A DNA stretch of 64,000 nt from positions 248,001 to 312,000 of the forward strand of contig NZ_JAPDMU010000002.1 of assembly GCF_026319325.1 (NCBI RefSeq), written 5' to 3'. The position numbers and the translations under genes were made by a program. Shown here piece after piece: positions 27,518 through 36,261 of this stretch. This stretch comes from Methylophaga sp. OBS3 (GTDB taxonomy: Bacteria > Pseudomonadota > Gammaproteobacteria > Nitrosococcales > Methylophagaceae). Position 1 is the stretch's first letter. The number at the start of each line of letters is the position of its first letter. Below the pieces are notes generated by a model. That model was given only the letters and a program-made list of their open reading frames with translations, was not told where the DNA came from and did not search any database.

Positions 27518-29689
27518 TTAGAAGTCGTAAGTAATACCACCGAAGAACAAACGTTCACGGCCAACTAACTTACCTTCGTTACGGCTCACCAAATATTCTT
27601 TATCAAAGAGATTTTCGGCAACAGCAAATAAGGTCACGCTAGAGTTTGGAATACGGTAGTTCATGCTGGCATTCCAAATGGTGTAGCTTGGAATAGTGCC
27701 TTCAATACCGTTACCTGTTTCAATACGGGTATTACCGTCATCAACAAATTGTTTGCTGACATGTTGCACACCAATACGTGCGTGCACGCCACTGCTATGC
27801 TCATAGCCAACATCCATATTTAACAGATGCTCTGGGGCATACTGCATGCGGTTGCCATTGATGGTTGGATCTGGGCCATCTTCATACTCTGCAGTCCACA
27901 AGTTGGTGTAAGCGGCTGAGATATAGAAGTTATTGGTGGTGTTATAAATATCACCAAAGTTAATGCGACCAGCGACCTCAAGACCTGTTTGTTTGCTATC
28001 ACCACTGTTATCAAAAGTATCGCCAAAGTCGATCAGCGTATTTTGGATATCGTTGTGGAATAAGGTGGTTTCAAAAGCAATACCTTTGAAGTAATTGCTG
28101 CGAACACCCACTTCATACAAAGTGCTTTCTTCTGGATCGGCACGGCCACCATCATCGGTGAACTCACGATCTGCTCGAGCTGGTGCAATACCTTTATGAA
28201 CACCGGCAAAAATAGTCGTGTTATCAATACCGTTCCATGCAACACCGAAGCTTGGTAAAAATTCGGTATATGACAAGCTTTCACGGTCTGTTGAATCAAA
28301 CTCGTTGAACTCACTTTGGCTAACGTTTTCTACACGAAAACCTGGCGTGATCGCCCAGTTGTCACCAACATAGAAAGTATTTTGTGCAAAGTAAGACAGT
28401 GCACGCGTTTCTAGGTAAGCACCTTCACGATCTTCACCATTAATTAAAGCGAGATCGTAATCTTCACGCTGCGCCGTATTGGTAGCAAAAACTTGTTGGC
28501 GGTGAATGTTTTCACGGTGGTAACGGACACCGACGATCGCATCATTCTCTAGGCCAAATAAGTTATGACTGAAGTCAGCTCGAGTTTCTGCACCCCAAGT
28601 GTAGTATTGGCGTGGCGCATGACGACCACCACATAAATTGATATCTGCACCCTCGAGATCAGATGTCGTGGTGTTGCCATCATTATTAGTGTCGCCAATG
28701 GCGTCACAATTACGTAAGCGAGATTCCCACTGGCCATTAACTTCACGACCACTGTTGCTAGCACGTAGACCATTACGGAAAGTATCTGTGTAATAAGCTT
28801 GTGAAGACAGGCGGAAGTTATCGTTTACTTGGAATGCGTGAGTTAATTGAATCACATCACGATCTTGTTCCCAATCATCCAGATCAACCGTTGGATGTGA
28901 ATAAGGATCACGATCATATTCATCACGAGTCAGATAGTTTTCAGTTTGGTTTCTACGGTCACGGGTATGGATCAGTTTCAAACCAATGGTTTGGCGATCT
29001 GTGATATCAAGCTCACCTTTAAAGCGATAGTCTTTAACATCAAACTCACTACCGTCATAAATGCCGTCACCTTTGTTTTGGGTAAAACCAAACATAAAGC
29101 CACCAACATCACCACCGTAGCCAATGTTGCCATCTAATAAACGATAATCTTGATTACCGAATGCTGAAGTGACACTACCTTCAACTTCGCCACTGCGTGG
29201 TACAGGCTTGGTAATAAAGTTAACGGCACCGCCTAATGTTTGTGGTCCGTATAGGATTTGGTTAGCGCCTTTGATGACTTCAACACGACTTAAAGCACTT
29301 GATGGTGTTGTGTAATGCACAACAGGATCACCGTAAGGTGCTAATTGCAGCGGTATACCGTCTTCCATCACCATCGTTTTTGCACTACGGCGTGGATTTT
29401 GGCCTCGAATACCAATATTGGTATCAAAGCCCATGCTGCCATCAGGTACGACATTTAAACCTGGAACGGTACGAAGTCTCTCAATATTTGAGATTGGACG
29501 TCGCTCTTCTAAGTACTCTTCATCAATAATGCTGTATGAGCCGGGAACGGCATCTAAACGATCTGGCAGAATGCCTGTGACCGTCATCTTGCCTGTCTCG
29601 ACCGTTTCTTCCTCAGCCATAGCGGCATAAGGTGCCAGCAGTAGCGACGATAAAATCGCGCTGCTGATCAATTTTGGTTTGAAACTCAT
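27518..29689 (-). CDS. TonB-dependent outer-membrane receptor (FecA-like)
   Basis: This 723-aa receptor imports a scarce ligand using TonB energy. A signal peptide ends at AMA/EE (residue 25), then a TonB-box-like stretch near ETGKMTVTG, a plug domain (about 45-160) with RGQNPRRSAKTMVMEDGIPL, and a 22-strand barrel ending in ITYDF with a terminal Phe. It resembles ferric-citrate/siderophore receptors, but there is no FecIR, Fur-like box or transport gene nearby. Residues 328-353 form a Cys-bracketed loop with an EF-hand-like DTNNDGNTTTSD. Substrate unknown. Confidence 0.9.
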   Translation of the reverse strand: MSFKPKLISSAILSSLLLAPYAAMAEEETVETGKMTVTGILPDRLDAVPGSYSIIDEEYLEERRPISNIERLRTVPGLNVVPDGSMGFDTNIGIRGQNPRRSAKTMVMEDGIPLQLAPYGDPVVHYTTPSSALSRVEVIKGANQILYGPQTLGGAVNFITKPVPRSGEVEGSVTSAFGNQDYRLLDGNIGYGGDVGGFMFGFTQNKGDGIYDGSEFDVKDYRFKGELDITDRQTIGLKLIHTRDRRNQTENYLTRDEYDRDPYSHPTVDLDDWEQDRDVIQLTHAFQVNDNFRLSSQAYYTDTFRNGLRASNSGREVNGQWESRLRNCDAIGDTNNDGNTTTSDLEGADINLCGGRHAPRQYYTWGAETRADFSHNLFGLENDAIVGVRYHRENIHRQQVFATNTAQREDYDLALINGEDREGAYLETRALSYFAQNTFYVGDNWAITPGFRVENVSQSEFNEFDSTDRESLSYTEFLPSFGVAWNGIDNTTIFAGVHKGIAPARADREFTDDGGRADPEESTLYEVGVRSNYFKGIAFETTLFHNDIQNTLIDFGDTFDNSGDSKQTGLEVAGRINFGDIYNTTNNFYISAAYTNLWTAEYEDGPDPTINGNRMQYAPEHLLNMDVGYEHSSGVHARIGVQHVSKQFVDDGNTRIETGNGIEGTIPSYTIWNASMNYRIPNSSVTLFAVAENLFDKEYLVSRNEGKLVGRERLFFGGITYDF

Positions 29690-29744
29690 TTCTCTCTCCT
29701 GTGCGTAAAAAGCCCGAGCATCGTAGCGAGCACAGTAGAGTCAC

Positions 29745-29767
29745 CCTATAGGAAATATTCCTAAAGG
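29745..29767. promoter_or_regulatory. 23-bp imperfect dyad upstream of TonB receptor
   Basis: CCTATAGGAA (29745-29754) and TTCCTAAAGG (29758-29767) form 10-bp arms around ATA with one mismatch. The minus-strand sequence includes TATAGG, which may be part of a promoter -10. The dyad lies about 55 bp upstream of the receptor ATG, a good operator position. It does not match the Fur consensus. Confidence 0.5.
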
Positions 29768-29782
29768 TGTGGTGGTTGTAAT

Positions 29783-29929
29783 GGTTATAAACAACCGGTT
29801 TCCAGCGGGTTTAGCAGAGAAAAATGATGTGGTTAAAATCAACCATTTTTGAGTTTGGTTAATATGCCATCTAACTAACGTTTTATTTAAGTTTGAGGGG
29901 TGTGATGTTGAGATTGGTTACATATAACC
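29783..29929. repeat. Three GGTT-N6-AACC dyads
   Basis: GGTT-N6-AACC occurs at 29783-29796, 29831-29844 and 29916-29929, each with the same 6-bp spacer. The second and third are extended to TGGTT and AACCA. All lie in the 323-bp gap between the TonB receptor and rhlE. They look like operator copies for one dimeric regulator (inference). No regulator gene is adjacent. Confidence 0.6.
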
Positions 29930-29955
29930 AGTTCGCGTGGTAGCGAAAGAGAGTG

Positions 29956-30008
29956 CAAAGTGACCTTTTCGATGGTGATTAGGAAAAGGTCACTTTGTTG
30001 TTTTTTTG
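29956..30008 (+). terminator. Strong terminator hairpin with plus-strand T-run
   Basis: A perfect 15-bp stem (29956-29970 with 29983-29997) has a 12-nt loop and is followed by TTGTTTTTTT on the plus strand. The gene it would obviously serve, rhlE, runs on the minus strand, where the T-run is weak. No plus-strand gene is annotated upstream. It may be bidirectional or end a small RNA. Confidence 0.8.
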
Positions 30009-30012
30009 CGAC

Positions 30013-31287
30013 TTAGTTAGTTGTTTTGGGTTTGTTTTTAGCTTTGCTCAGCGTGGTTTCCTGTTGCTGCGCTTGGTCATTCAAACGTTTTTTCTTTTTG
30101 GGTCGTTTGCGTTTAGGCGGTGTAATAACCTCTATCGACATCGGCTTCAGCGGTTGTGTTGGTGTAAAACCTGGTACTTCAACAATTGGGATGATTTCAC
30201 CAATTAATCTTTGAATCGCGCGAAGTTGATCTTGCTCTTCAATACACACCAATGAAATTGCCTCACCAACCGCGCCAGCACGACCCGTTCGGCCAATTCG
30301 GTGAACATAATCTTCCGCCACATCTGGCAGATCAAAGTTGACGACATGCGGCAGTTTATCGATGTCTAGGCCACGTGCAGCAATATCTGTGGCAATTAAA
30401 GCTTGGAGTTTGCCAGATTTGAATTCAGCTAGAGCACGCGTACGCGCGCCTTGGCTTTTATTGCTATGAATGGCTGCGGCAGGCACACCAATATTATCTA
30501 GCTTTTTCGTGAGTTTATTGGCGCCATGTTTGGTTCGACAGAACACCAAAACCTGCGTCCAGTCGGGCTGGTTAATGAGTTCTGCGAGCAAAGCTGATTT
30601 TTGCCCTTTGTCGACAGGAATGATGCTTTGTTTAATGGCGCTGGCCGTCGTGTTCTGTGGCGCTACGGAGATTTCTTCGGGTTGTTGCATCAGACTTTTT
30701 GCTAGTTGCCTTATGGCCGGCGAGAAAGTAGCTGAAAATAACAATGTCTGACGCTTTGGCGGTAATAAGGCAATAATTTTGCGAATATCGTGAATAAATC
30801 CCATGTCGAGCATACGATCAGCTTCATCCAATACCAAGATTTCTAAATCATTAAAACGAATTGCATTTTGCTGATAGAGATCGAGCAACCTACCTGGCGT
30901 CGCAACCAAAATATCAGCGCCGCGACGAAGCTTCATCATTTGCGGGTTAATTTTCACGCCACCATAGACCACACAATGGCTTAAAGGCATAAATTGGCTG
31001 TAAGTCGAAACGCTTTCTGCCACTTGCGCAGCTAACTCTCTCGTTGGCGTCAGAATTAATGTGCGCGCACGATTGGCAGCTACTGGCTTACCGGTACTTA
31101 ATCTTTGCAAAATAGGTAAAGTAAAGCTGGCCGTTTTGCCTGTACCGGTTTGGGCTGCTGCCAGCAGATCTTTACCCGTTAAAACTACGGGAATAGCCTT
31201 GCTTTGAATCGGGGTAGGTGATTGGTAGCCTTGTTTTTCAAGTGCACGAATAATGGGTTCAGCAAGGCCGAGTGTATCGAATGACAT
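30013..31287 (-). CDS. rhlE: DEAD-box ATP-dependent RNA helicase
   Basis: This 424-aa RhlE-type helicase remodels RNA in ribosome assembly or decay. It has the Q motif ([13 protein letters not shown]), Walker [23 protein letters not shown] in [16 protein letters not shown], and [10 protein letters not shown]. The C-terminus is a basic Lys/Arg/Pro-rich tail of about 50 residues. It stands alone, with a hairpin downstream. The exact paralogue (RhlE versus SrmB) is inferred from the short tail and motif spacing. Confidence 0.9.
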   Translation of the reverse strand: MSFDTLGLAEPIIRALEKQGYQSPTPIQSKAIPVVLTGKDLLAAAQTGTGKTASFTLPILQRLSTGKPVAANRARTLILTPTRELAAQVAESVSTYSQFMPLSHCVVYGGVKINPQMMKLRRGADILVATPGRLLDLYQQNAIRFNDLEILVLDEADRMLDMGFIHDIRKIIALLPPKRQTLLFSATFSPAIRQLAKSLMQQPEEISVAPQNTTASAIKQSIIPVDKGQKSALLAELINQPDWTQVLVFCRTKHGANKLTKKLDNIGVPAAAIHSNKSQGARTRALAEFKSGKLQALIATDIAARGLDIDKLPHVVNFDLPDVAEDYVHRIGRTGRAGAVGEAISLVCIEEQDQLRAIQRLIGEIIPIVEVPGFTPTQPLKPMSIEVITPPKRKRPKKKKRLNDQAQQQETTLSKAKNKPKTTN

Positions 31288-31461
31288 AATGTTTCCGAGG
31301 GGGTAAGTTGGGCGAGTTGATAACCCAAAAGAGAGATTGTCGTTTCTTCCAGATGATTATCTCATGAATAACGACAGGGCAAGAATCTAAGTCAATCTGC
31401 TTACGAACGAGTAAGAAATGATATGATCCATGACGATAAATCTTGGTATTAGGGAGATCCC

Positions 31462-32283
31462 ATGCGTAAATCTAAAGCGATTATTTCAGCAGTAATCATT
31501 GCAGCCATTGCCATTTTTGTTGTGGCCGTAGTGTCTACCGTAATTACTGGCGGCAGTGAAAATTATCAACGTCCTTCAACAAGCCCAGTACCTTCAGTCT
31601 CGGAAGCTGACCCTGCCCCAGAATCATCAGCAACAGAAGAAGCTCAGGTTTCTGATGAGGCTCAAGCGGCGTTAGCTGATGAAGAAGCGGCTATGGAAGA
31701 TAGCGTGACAGAAGAAGTGGTCGATGCCACATCAGAAGTTGTTGATTCTGCAACAGAAGCTGCAGTAGAAACATCTGAAGCGGTAGCGGATAAAGCCAAT
31801 GAAGCCATTGCAGCTGCAGAAGAAGCGGCAGCGGAAGGTCGTGAACAAGCTGAGCAAATGCTAGAAGAAGTCTCGCAAGAAGCTGAAAAAGTAGTCGCTC
31901 CGCCAGCTGAAGAAGTTAAAGCAACTGGTAAGGTGCACACCGTCACAGCACAAGGTTTAGTTTATAACCCATTAGTCATTCAAATTGCACCGGGTGACAG
32001 TGTTGGTTGGACTAACATGAGCACTCATGACACACAATCTATCGAAGGCTTGATCCCTGAGGGCGCAGAGCCATGGCATTCAGCGATGAGTGAAAATTTC
32101 CAACGTACATTTACCCAGGAAGGAATCTATATTTATAAATGTACACCGCACTTTGGTGCGGGAATGGGCGGTGCCATTATTGTTGGCCAGCCAGTGAACT
32201 TAGAACAAGTACAAGCTTTTGATGCTAAAGGCGCGACCAAGCGTTTAGTCAGTAAAGCATTGCAAGTCGCTGAATCTATGTAA
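31462..32283 (+). CDS. Membrane-anchored pseudoazurin-domain protein
   Basis: This 273-aa protein has an N-terminal membrane anchor (about 6-29) with no clear cleavage site. An Ala/Glu/Ser-rich, strongly acidic, probably helical linker follows (about 45-150). The pseudoazurin domain (about 155-273) is closely related to the protein at 25967-26392. The copper ligands are conserved: His in STHDTQ and KCTPHFGAGMGG. It should tether a blue copper centre at a distance from the membrane. GGGAG precedes the ATG. Its redox partner is unknown. Confidence 0.87.
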   Translation: MRKSKAIISAVIIAAIAIFVVAVVSTVITGGSENYQRPSTSPVPSVSEADPAPESSATEEAQVSDEAQAALADEEAAMEDSVTEEVVDATSEVVDSATEAAVETSEAVADKANEAIAAAEEAAAEGREQAEQMLEEVSQEAEKVVAPPAEEVKATGKVHTVTAQGLVYNPLVIQIAPGDSVGWTNMSTHDTQSIEGLIPEGAEPWHSAMSENFQRTFTQEGIYIYKCTPHFGAGMGGAIIVGQPVNLEQVQAFDAKGATKRLVSKALQVAESM

Positions 32284-32317
32284 TATTTCCACATTACTTA
32301 AATTCAAGTAATAAAAC

Positions 32318-32346
32318 AAAGGCCCACATTTTATGTGGGCCTTTTT
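32318..32346 (+). terminator. Intrinsic terminator
   Basis: AAAGGCCCACAT (32318-32329) pairs with ATGTGGGCCTTT (32333-32344) around a 3-nt loop and runs into Ts. It ends the membrane-cupredoxin gene. Confidence 0.95.
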
Positions 32347-32445
32347 GTTTGCCATCAAAAAATACTTTTTTTCGCTAACACCTGCAGAAAAATTAATGTA
32401 TCCTTGCACGCTTCCTGAGCAAGCTAACAAGTTTATTCAGGTCGC

Positions 32446-32522
32446 GGAGCGGTAGTTCAGTTGGTTAGAATGCTGGCCTGTCACGCCGGAGGTCGCGGGT
32501 TCGAGTCCCGTCCGCTCCGCCA
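32446..32522 (+). tRNA. tRNA-Asp (GTC)
   Basis: This 77-nt cloverleaf has an acceptor stem GGAGCGG/CCGCTCC, discriminator G and encoded CCA. The anticodon loop CTGTCAC places GTC at 32480-32482, and the T arm reads GGGTTCGAGTCCC. It is very similar to E. coli tRNA-Asp. Confidence 0.97.
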
Positions 32523-32551
32523 TTTTCTTTCACCCTTTCTGGGATGGGCTG

Positions 32552-33304
32552 TTATTGCAATAAACGGTCAATAGTTTCCAAAGAAATACTTTTTAAACGC
32601 GCAACAGATTTGGCTGTTTGTTTGTCTTGCGTAGTGTTATATCCCCAGTCAGCCAGCCAAAGCGAAACAGCAGTCAATGCTGGCTCAGCACTGACATCAA
32701 TCAGTGTTGGCAACCGGTCTTCAACAAAACAAATCTCAGGATAGTCTTGGCTTAACGTGGTCAAGATAGCGGTTTTACTTTGTTTCCGCTCTAAGCCGAA
32801 AATTTGATCGGCAGATAGCTCGATACCATTGGCTGCCAAAATAGCTTTAACAAAACGCTCTTGCTTGGTCGTAATGATATACAGCTGTGGTGTCGGAATT
32901 TGCAGTAATAACGCGGCTAAACCTGGGTAAAGCGGATTATTGGCAATCCAGCCAGCAAAGTCTTCATTGATCCAATTGTCGCGAACGCGGCCGAATATAG
33001 ACTTTAATGCCTCATCTGTTAGGCCCGACTGTTGTCTCGCGATATCAATTTGTTCACTGAAATTGTTTAGTAGTGAGTTTGTGGTTTGGCCATCGTACAA
33101 ACGACGACAAATCAGTATTGCTTCAAAGCCAGTTTCAAGTGCTGGGCGAACCTGTTTAAAGCCGGATAAGACATGCTCAGGAATAGTTTCAGGTAATGAC
33201 GGCCAAATCTCTTGAGCTGCAAGCCAAGCACTAAGACCGGTTTCTTGTGCGCTATCACAAATAACGCCATCAAAATCGAGTGCGTAAAGTGTTTTTTCCG
33301 ACAT
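32552..33304 (-). CDS. HAD-superfamily hydrolase
   Basis: This 250-aa haloacid-dehalogenase-type phosphatase has motif I LDFDGVICDS at the N-terminus. Motif II is ITTKQ, and motif III is CFVEDRLPTL. The helical cap lies between I and II. The substrate is unknown. The ATG at 33304 overlaps the stop of the DUF3012 lipoprotein (TGATG), so I use it instead of the GTG one codon earlier. It converges toward tRNA-Asp. Confidence 0.85.
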   Translation of the reverse strand: MSEKTLYALDFDGVICDSAQETGLSAWLAAQEIWPSLPETIPEHVLSGFKQVRPALETGFEAILICRRLYDGQTTNSLLNNFSEQIDIARQQSGLTDEALKSIFGRVRDNWINEDFAGWIANNPLYPGLAALLLQIPTPQLYIITTKQERFVKAILAANGIELSADQIFGLERKQSKTAILTTLSQDYPEICFVEDRLPTLIDVSAEPALTAVSLWLADWGYNTTQDKQTAKSVARLKSISLETIDRLLQ

Positions 33305-33474
33305 CACAACAGACAGTGCTTGGCGTAGTCACCCGCCTCATTTGCTGTCCAGTCGCCCTTTGGTTTTTCTTTCATCATGACACACCAGTCGGTTGAGCCG
33401 ACTTCTGGGCTACACCCAGAGGATATTAATGTGAGACCAAAAAGAAGGCCAACCAGCCAAGATTGTTTACGCAT
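33304..33474 (-). CDS. DUF3012 small lipoprotein
   Basis: This 56-aa ORF starts MRKQSWLVGLLFGLTL and has a lipobox (LISSGC, Cys21), leaving a 36-residue mature lipoprotein. The mature part contains SPEVGSTDWCVMMKEKPKGD and TANEAGDYAKHCLL, a good match to the DUF3012 family from memory. Two further cysteines may form a disulfide. Its stop overlaps the HAD gene start. Function unknown. Confidence 0.8.
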   Translation of the reverse strand: MRKQSWLVGLLFGLTLISSGCSPEVGSTDWCVMMKEKPKGDWTANEAGDYAKHCLL

Positions 33475-33495
33475 CTTGATGCTCCGAAAAGTGGT

Positions 33496-34770
33496 TTAAC
33501 GTTGATAAACCAGCTTACCTTGGAACAAGGTATAAGCTGCTTGATGGCGAAATAGCCAGCCAGCAAAAGGACTGTTTTTACCCGCGCTAACAAGTTTGGA
33601 TGGCTGACACTCAAAGTGAGCTGTTGGGTCAATGATGCAGATATCTGCAGTGGCGCCTACTTTTAACTGGCCAGCTTCAATACCAAGAATATCTGCAGGC
33701 TGACAAGTTAGTGCTGCTAAAGCAGTCATTAAATCCAGTTCATCATCTTCAACTAGTTTCAATGTCAGCGGTAGCAGTGTTTCCAAAGCAGAAATGCCGG
33801 GTGTGGTTTCAGCAAATGGGCCAAGCTTGGCATCAGCGTCTAAGGGTTGGTGGTGTGAGGCGATAGATTGCAAAACACCATCACGTAAACCTTGTTGTAA
33901 TTGCTCGCGATCACGCACACTGCGTAAAGGCGGTAAAACGTGACTAAAGGCATCGTAATTACCCAAGTCATGTTCACAAAGATGTAAGTGGTGGGCACTG
34001 ACATCTGCAGTAACTGGAAGACCTTTTTCTTGTGCTTCACGAATCATTTTGACCGCTCGACCAGTGGATATATTGTGAAAGTGAGCGCGTACTCCGGTTT
34101 GTTCAATTAGTAGCAAATCACGACTTACTGCGATGGTTTCAGCACTTTCCGGAATACCAGACAAGCCTAGTCTTGCACTGACAGTGCCTTCATGAACGCA
34201 GCCTTGTTTTTGTAACCAAGGATCAGCGGCATTAATGAAAACAGTTAAATCTAAGGTCGCGGCATATTCCAATGCCCGTCGCCAAACCACGCTGTTTTTA
34301 ATGGCATTTAGGCCACTACTTACACCAACACAGCCAGCATTTTTTAATGCTGCCATCTCAGCTAATAATTCGCCATCGAGCTTTTGTGTGAGTGCACCAA
34401 TGGTTAATACCATGACACGACCGGCTTTTTTAGCGCGATCTTCAATGAGCTCGATAACGGCAGGTGTATCAATCACCGGATCTGTATCGGGCGGTACTGC
34501 CAAGGTCGTGATGCCGCCTGCAGCTGCTGCTTTGGTTTCACTATCAATGGTTGCTGTATGTTCTTGACCGGGCTCACGCAGGCGCGCGCTGAGATCCACT
34601 AAACCAGGACAAACAATCATGCCGGTTGCATCGATCTCAATATCAGCATGAAAATTCGCTAAATGGTCGCCAATTGCAACGATTGTATCGTCTTCTATAA
34701 AAACTGACTGATTGGTATCAAGTTGGCTGGCGGGGTCAATAATACGGCCCCCTGAGATCAGCGTTTTCAT
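33496..34770 (-). CDS. pyrC': Inactive dihydroorotase-like subunit PyrC'
   Basis: This 424-aa protein resembles dihydroorotase but has lost catalytic metal ligands. The usual DxHxH reads [10 protein letters not shown] (residues 59-68), so both histidines are replaced (Ser61, Arg63). The C-terminal active-site Asp motif reads IASHHQP instead of SDHAP. Inactive PyrC' (PyrX) proteins are known to stabilise PyrB in pseudomonads. Its start overlaps the pyrB stop, consistent with a PyrB-PyrC' complex. An active dihydroorotase must be encoded elsewhere. Confidence 0.92.
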   Translation of the reverse strand: MKTLISGGRIIDPASQLDTNQSVFIEDDTIVAIGDHLANFHADIEIDATGMIVCPGLVDLSARLREPGQEHTATIDSETKAAAAGGITTLAVPPDTDPVIDTPAVIELIEDRAKKAGRVMVLTIGALTQKLDGELLAEMAALKNAGCVGVSSGLNAIKNSVVWRRALEYAATLDLTVFINAADPWLQKQGCVHEGTVSARLGLSGIPESAETIAVSRDLLLIEQTGVRAHFHNISTGRAVKMIREAQEKGLPVTADVSAHHLHLCEHDLGNYDAFSHVLPPLRSVRDREQLQQGLRDGVLQSIASHHQPLDADAKLGPFAETTPGISALETLLPLTLKLVEDDELDLMTALAALTCQPADILGIEAGQLKVGATADICIIDPTAHFECQPSKLVSAGKNSPFAGWLFRHQAAYTLFQGKLVYQR

Positions 34771-35741
34771 GCTTCTGCCTCATGTAAATCAGATTGACTG
34801 CCTAGTGCCATAGACATAACGGCCATGCGGATGGCGATACCATGGGTGACCTGTTCCAAAATCACGGATTGTGGCCCGTCGGCGACTGATGAAGCGATTT
34901 CAACACCACGGTTAATGGGGCCTGGATGCATAACAATGGCATCAGGTTTGGCATAACGAAGTTTTTCTTCAGTTAAGCCAAAGCAGCGGAAATATTCTCT
35001 GGCACTGGGTAATAATGCGCCTTGCATACGTTCGAGTTGTAAACGCAGCATGATGACGACATCAACATCTTCAAGGCCGCTAGCCATGTCGTGATAAACA
35101 TGTACGCCCATAGTGTGGCAATCACGAGGTAAGAGTGTTTGTGGGCCGATAACACGGATTTCACCGACACCTAATGTTGATAAGGCTTGGATCTGTGACC
35201 TTGCAACACGAGAGTGCAAAATATCGCCGACAATTGCGACGCGCAAATTGGCAAAGTCCTGTTTGTGGCGACGGATGGTGAACATGTCGAGCATGGCTTG
35301 TGTTGGGTGGGCGTGACAGCCATCACCAGCATTAATGACGCTTACATGGGGGGCGACATGTTGTGCGATAAACTCAGCGGCACCACTTTGGTTATGACGC
35401 ACAACAAACATATCAGTATGCATCGACTCGAGGTTATGCAATGTATCGAGCAAGCTCTCACCTTTAGAGGTTGCTGAGGTGTTGATATTAAAGTTCATCA
35501 CGTCAGCTGATAGACGCTTTGCGGCTAATTCAAAGGTAGAGCGGGTGCGTGTACTGTTTTCGAAAAACAGGTTAACAATAGTTTTACCGCGAAGTAATGG
35601 GACTTTTTTAACCTGACGGTTACCGATCCCAGAAAACTGCTCAGCACGGTCCATGATTTCGGTTAGCAATGGACGTTTAAGCCCTTCAATCGTTAGGAAG
35701 TGGCGTAAGTGGCCTTGATCAGTAAGTTGGTTACTGTGCAT
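34767..35741 (-). CDS. pyrB: Aspartate carbamoyltransferase
   Basis: PyrB (about 324 aa) condenses carbamoyl phosphate and aspartate in pyrimidine synthesis. The carbamoyl-phosphate motif [13 protein letters not shown] is present. [10 protein letters not shown] lies near the C-terminus. I chose the ATG at 35741, with GGAG 6 bp upstream; the GTG at 35759 would add six residues. It overlaps pyrR upstream and pyrC' downstream, so all three are coupled. No pyrI regulatory subunit is seen; class A ATCases with PyrC' do not need it. Confidence 0.95.
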   Translation of the reverse strand: MHSNQLTDQGHLRHFLTIEGLKRPLLTEIMDRAEQFSGIGNRQVKKVPLLRGKTIVNLFFENSTRTRSTFELAAKRLSADVMNFNINTSATSKGESLLDTLHNLESMHTDMFVVRHNQSGAAEFIAQHVAPHVSVINAGDGCHAHPTQAMLDMFTIRRHKQDFANLRVAIVGDILHSRVARSQIQALSTLGVGEIRVIGPQTLLPRDCHTMGVHVYHDMASGLEDVDVVIMLRLQLERMQGALLPSAREYFRCFGLTEEKLRYAKPDAIVMHPGPINRGVEIASSVADGPQSVILEQVTHGIAIRMAVMSMALGSQSDLHEAEA

Positions 35742-36261
35742 TGATTGCTCCGGCCTCACGAAGTTCTAGGTAGAGTCCATCGGCTTTACGAAGTTTGATT
35801 TGTTGACCTTTTTCTAGCGCAACTTTTGCACCGACAATATCCGGCATAATGGGCAGCTCACGACCATTTCGTTCAATCAACACCGCAAGGGTGACGGTCG
35901 CTGGACGACCATAATCAAAAATCTCATTTAATGCTGCCCGGGTGGTACGGCCGCTGTAAAAAACATCATCCACCAAAACTAAATGGCGATTATCGACGTC
36001 AAATGGCAAATCCGAGGGGGATACTTGTGGGTGCATGCCAATGCGTGTGAAATCATCACGGTAATAAGCAATATTTAGTGTGCCGAGCGGCGCATCAAAA
36101 AAGTCATCGCCAAGCAGTTTGAGTAGCTCTTGAGCAACCCAGACACCGCCGGTGTGGATACCAACGAGTAACGGTTTTTTATTGGCAAACTGCTCGCGCA
36201 GTGTATTTGCCATCTCTTCCAGCAGCGTTTGTATGTCTGCTTGTGTGCTTGGCATAGTCAT
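35731..36261 (-). CDS. pyrR: PyrR: pyrimidine regulator / uracil phosphoribosyltransferase
   Basis: This is a type I phosphoribosyltransferase (176 aa) with the PRPP-binding loop [15 protein letters not shown]. In Bacillus PyrR binds mRNA to control attenuation; in gammaproteobacteria a role in pyr control is less clear. The ATG at 36261 overlaps the ruvX stop (ATGA); ATGs at 36276 and 36255 are alternatives. It is followed by pyrB, overlapping by 11 bp. Confidence 0.92.
   Translation of the reverse strand: MTMPSTQADIQTLLEEMANTLREQFANKKPLLVGIHTGGVWVAQELLKLLGDDFFDAPLGTLNIAYYRDDFTRIGMHPQVSPSDLPFDVDNRHLVLVDDVFYSGRTTRAALNEIFDYGRPATVTLAVLIERNGRELPIMPDIVGAKVALEKGQQIKLRKADGLYLELREAGAINAQ

Noticed and set aside
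29745-29767. Fur box upstream of the TonB receptor
   Set aside because: The dyad lacks the GATAAT-type repeats; it was kept only as an unassigned operator.
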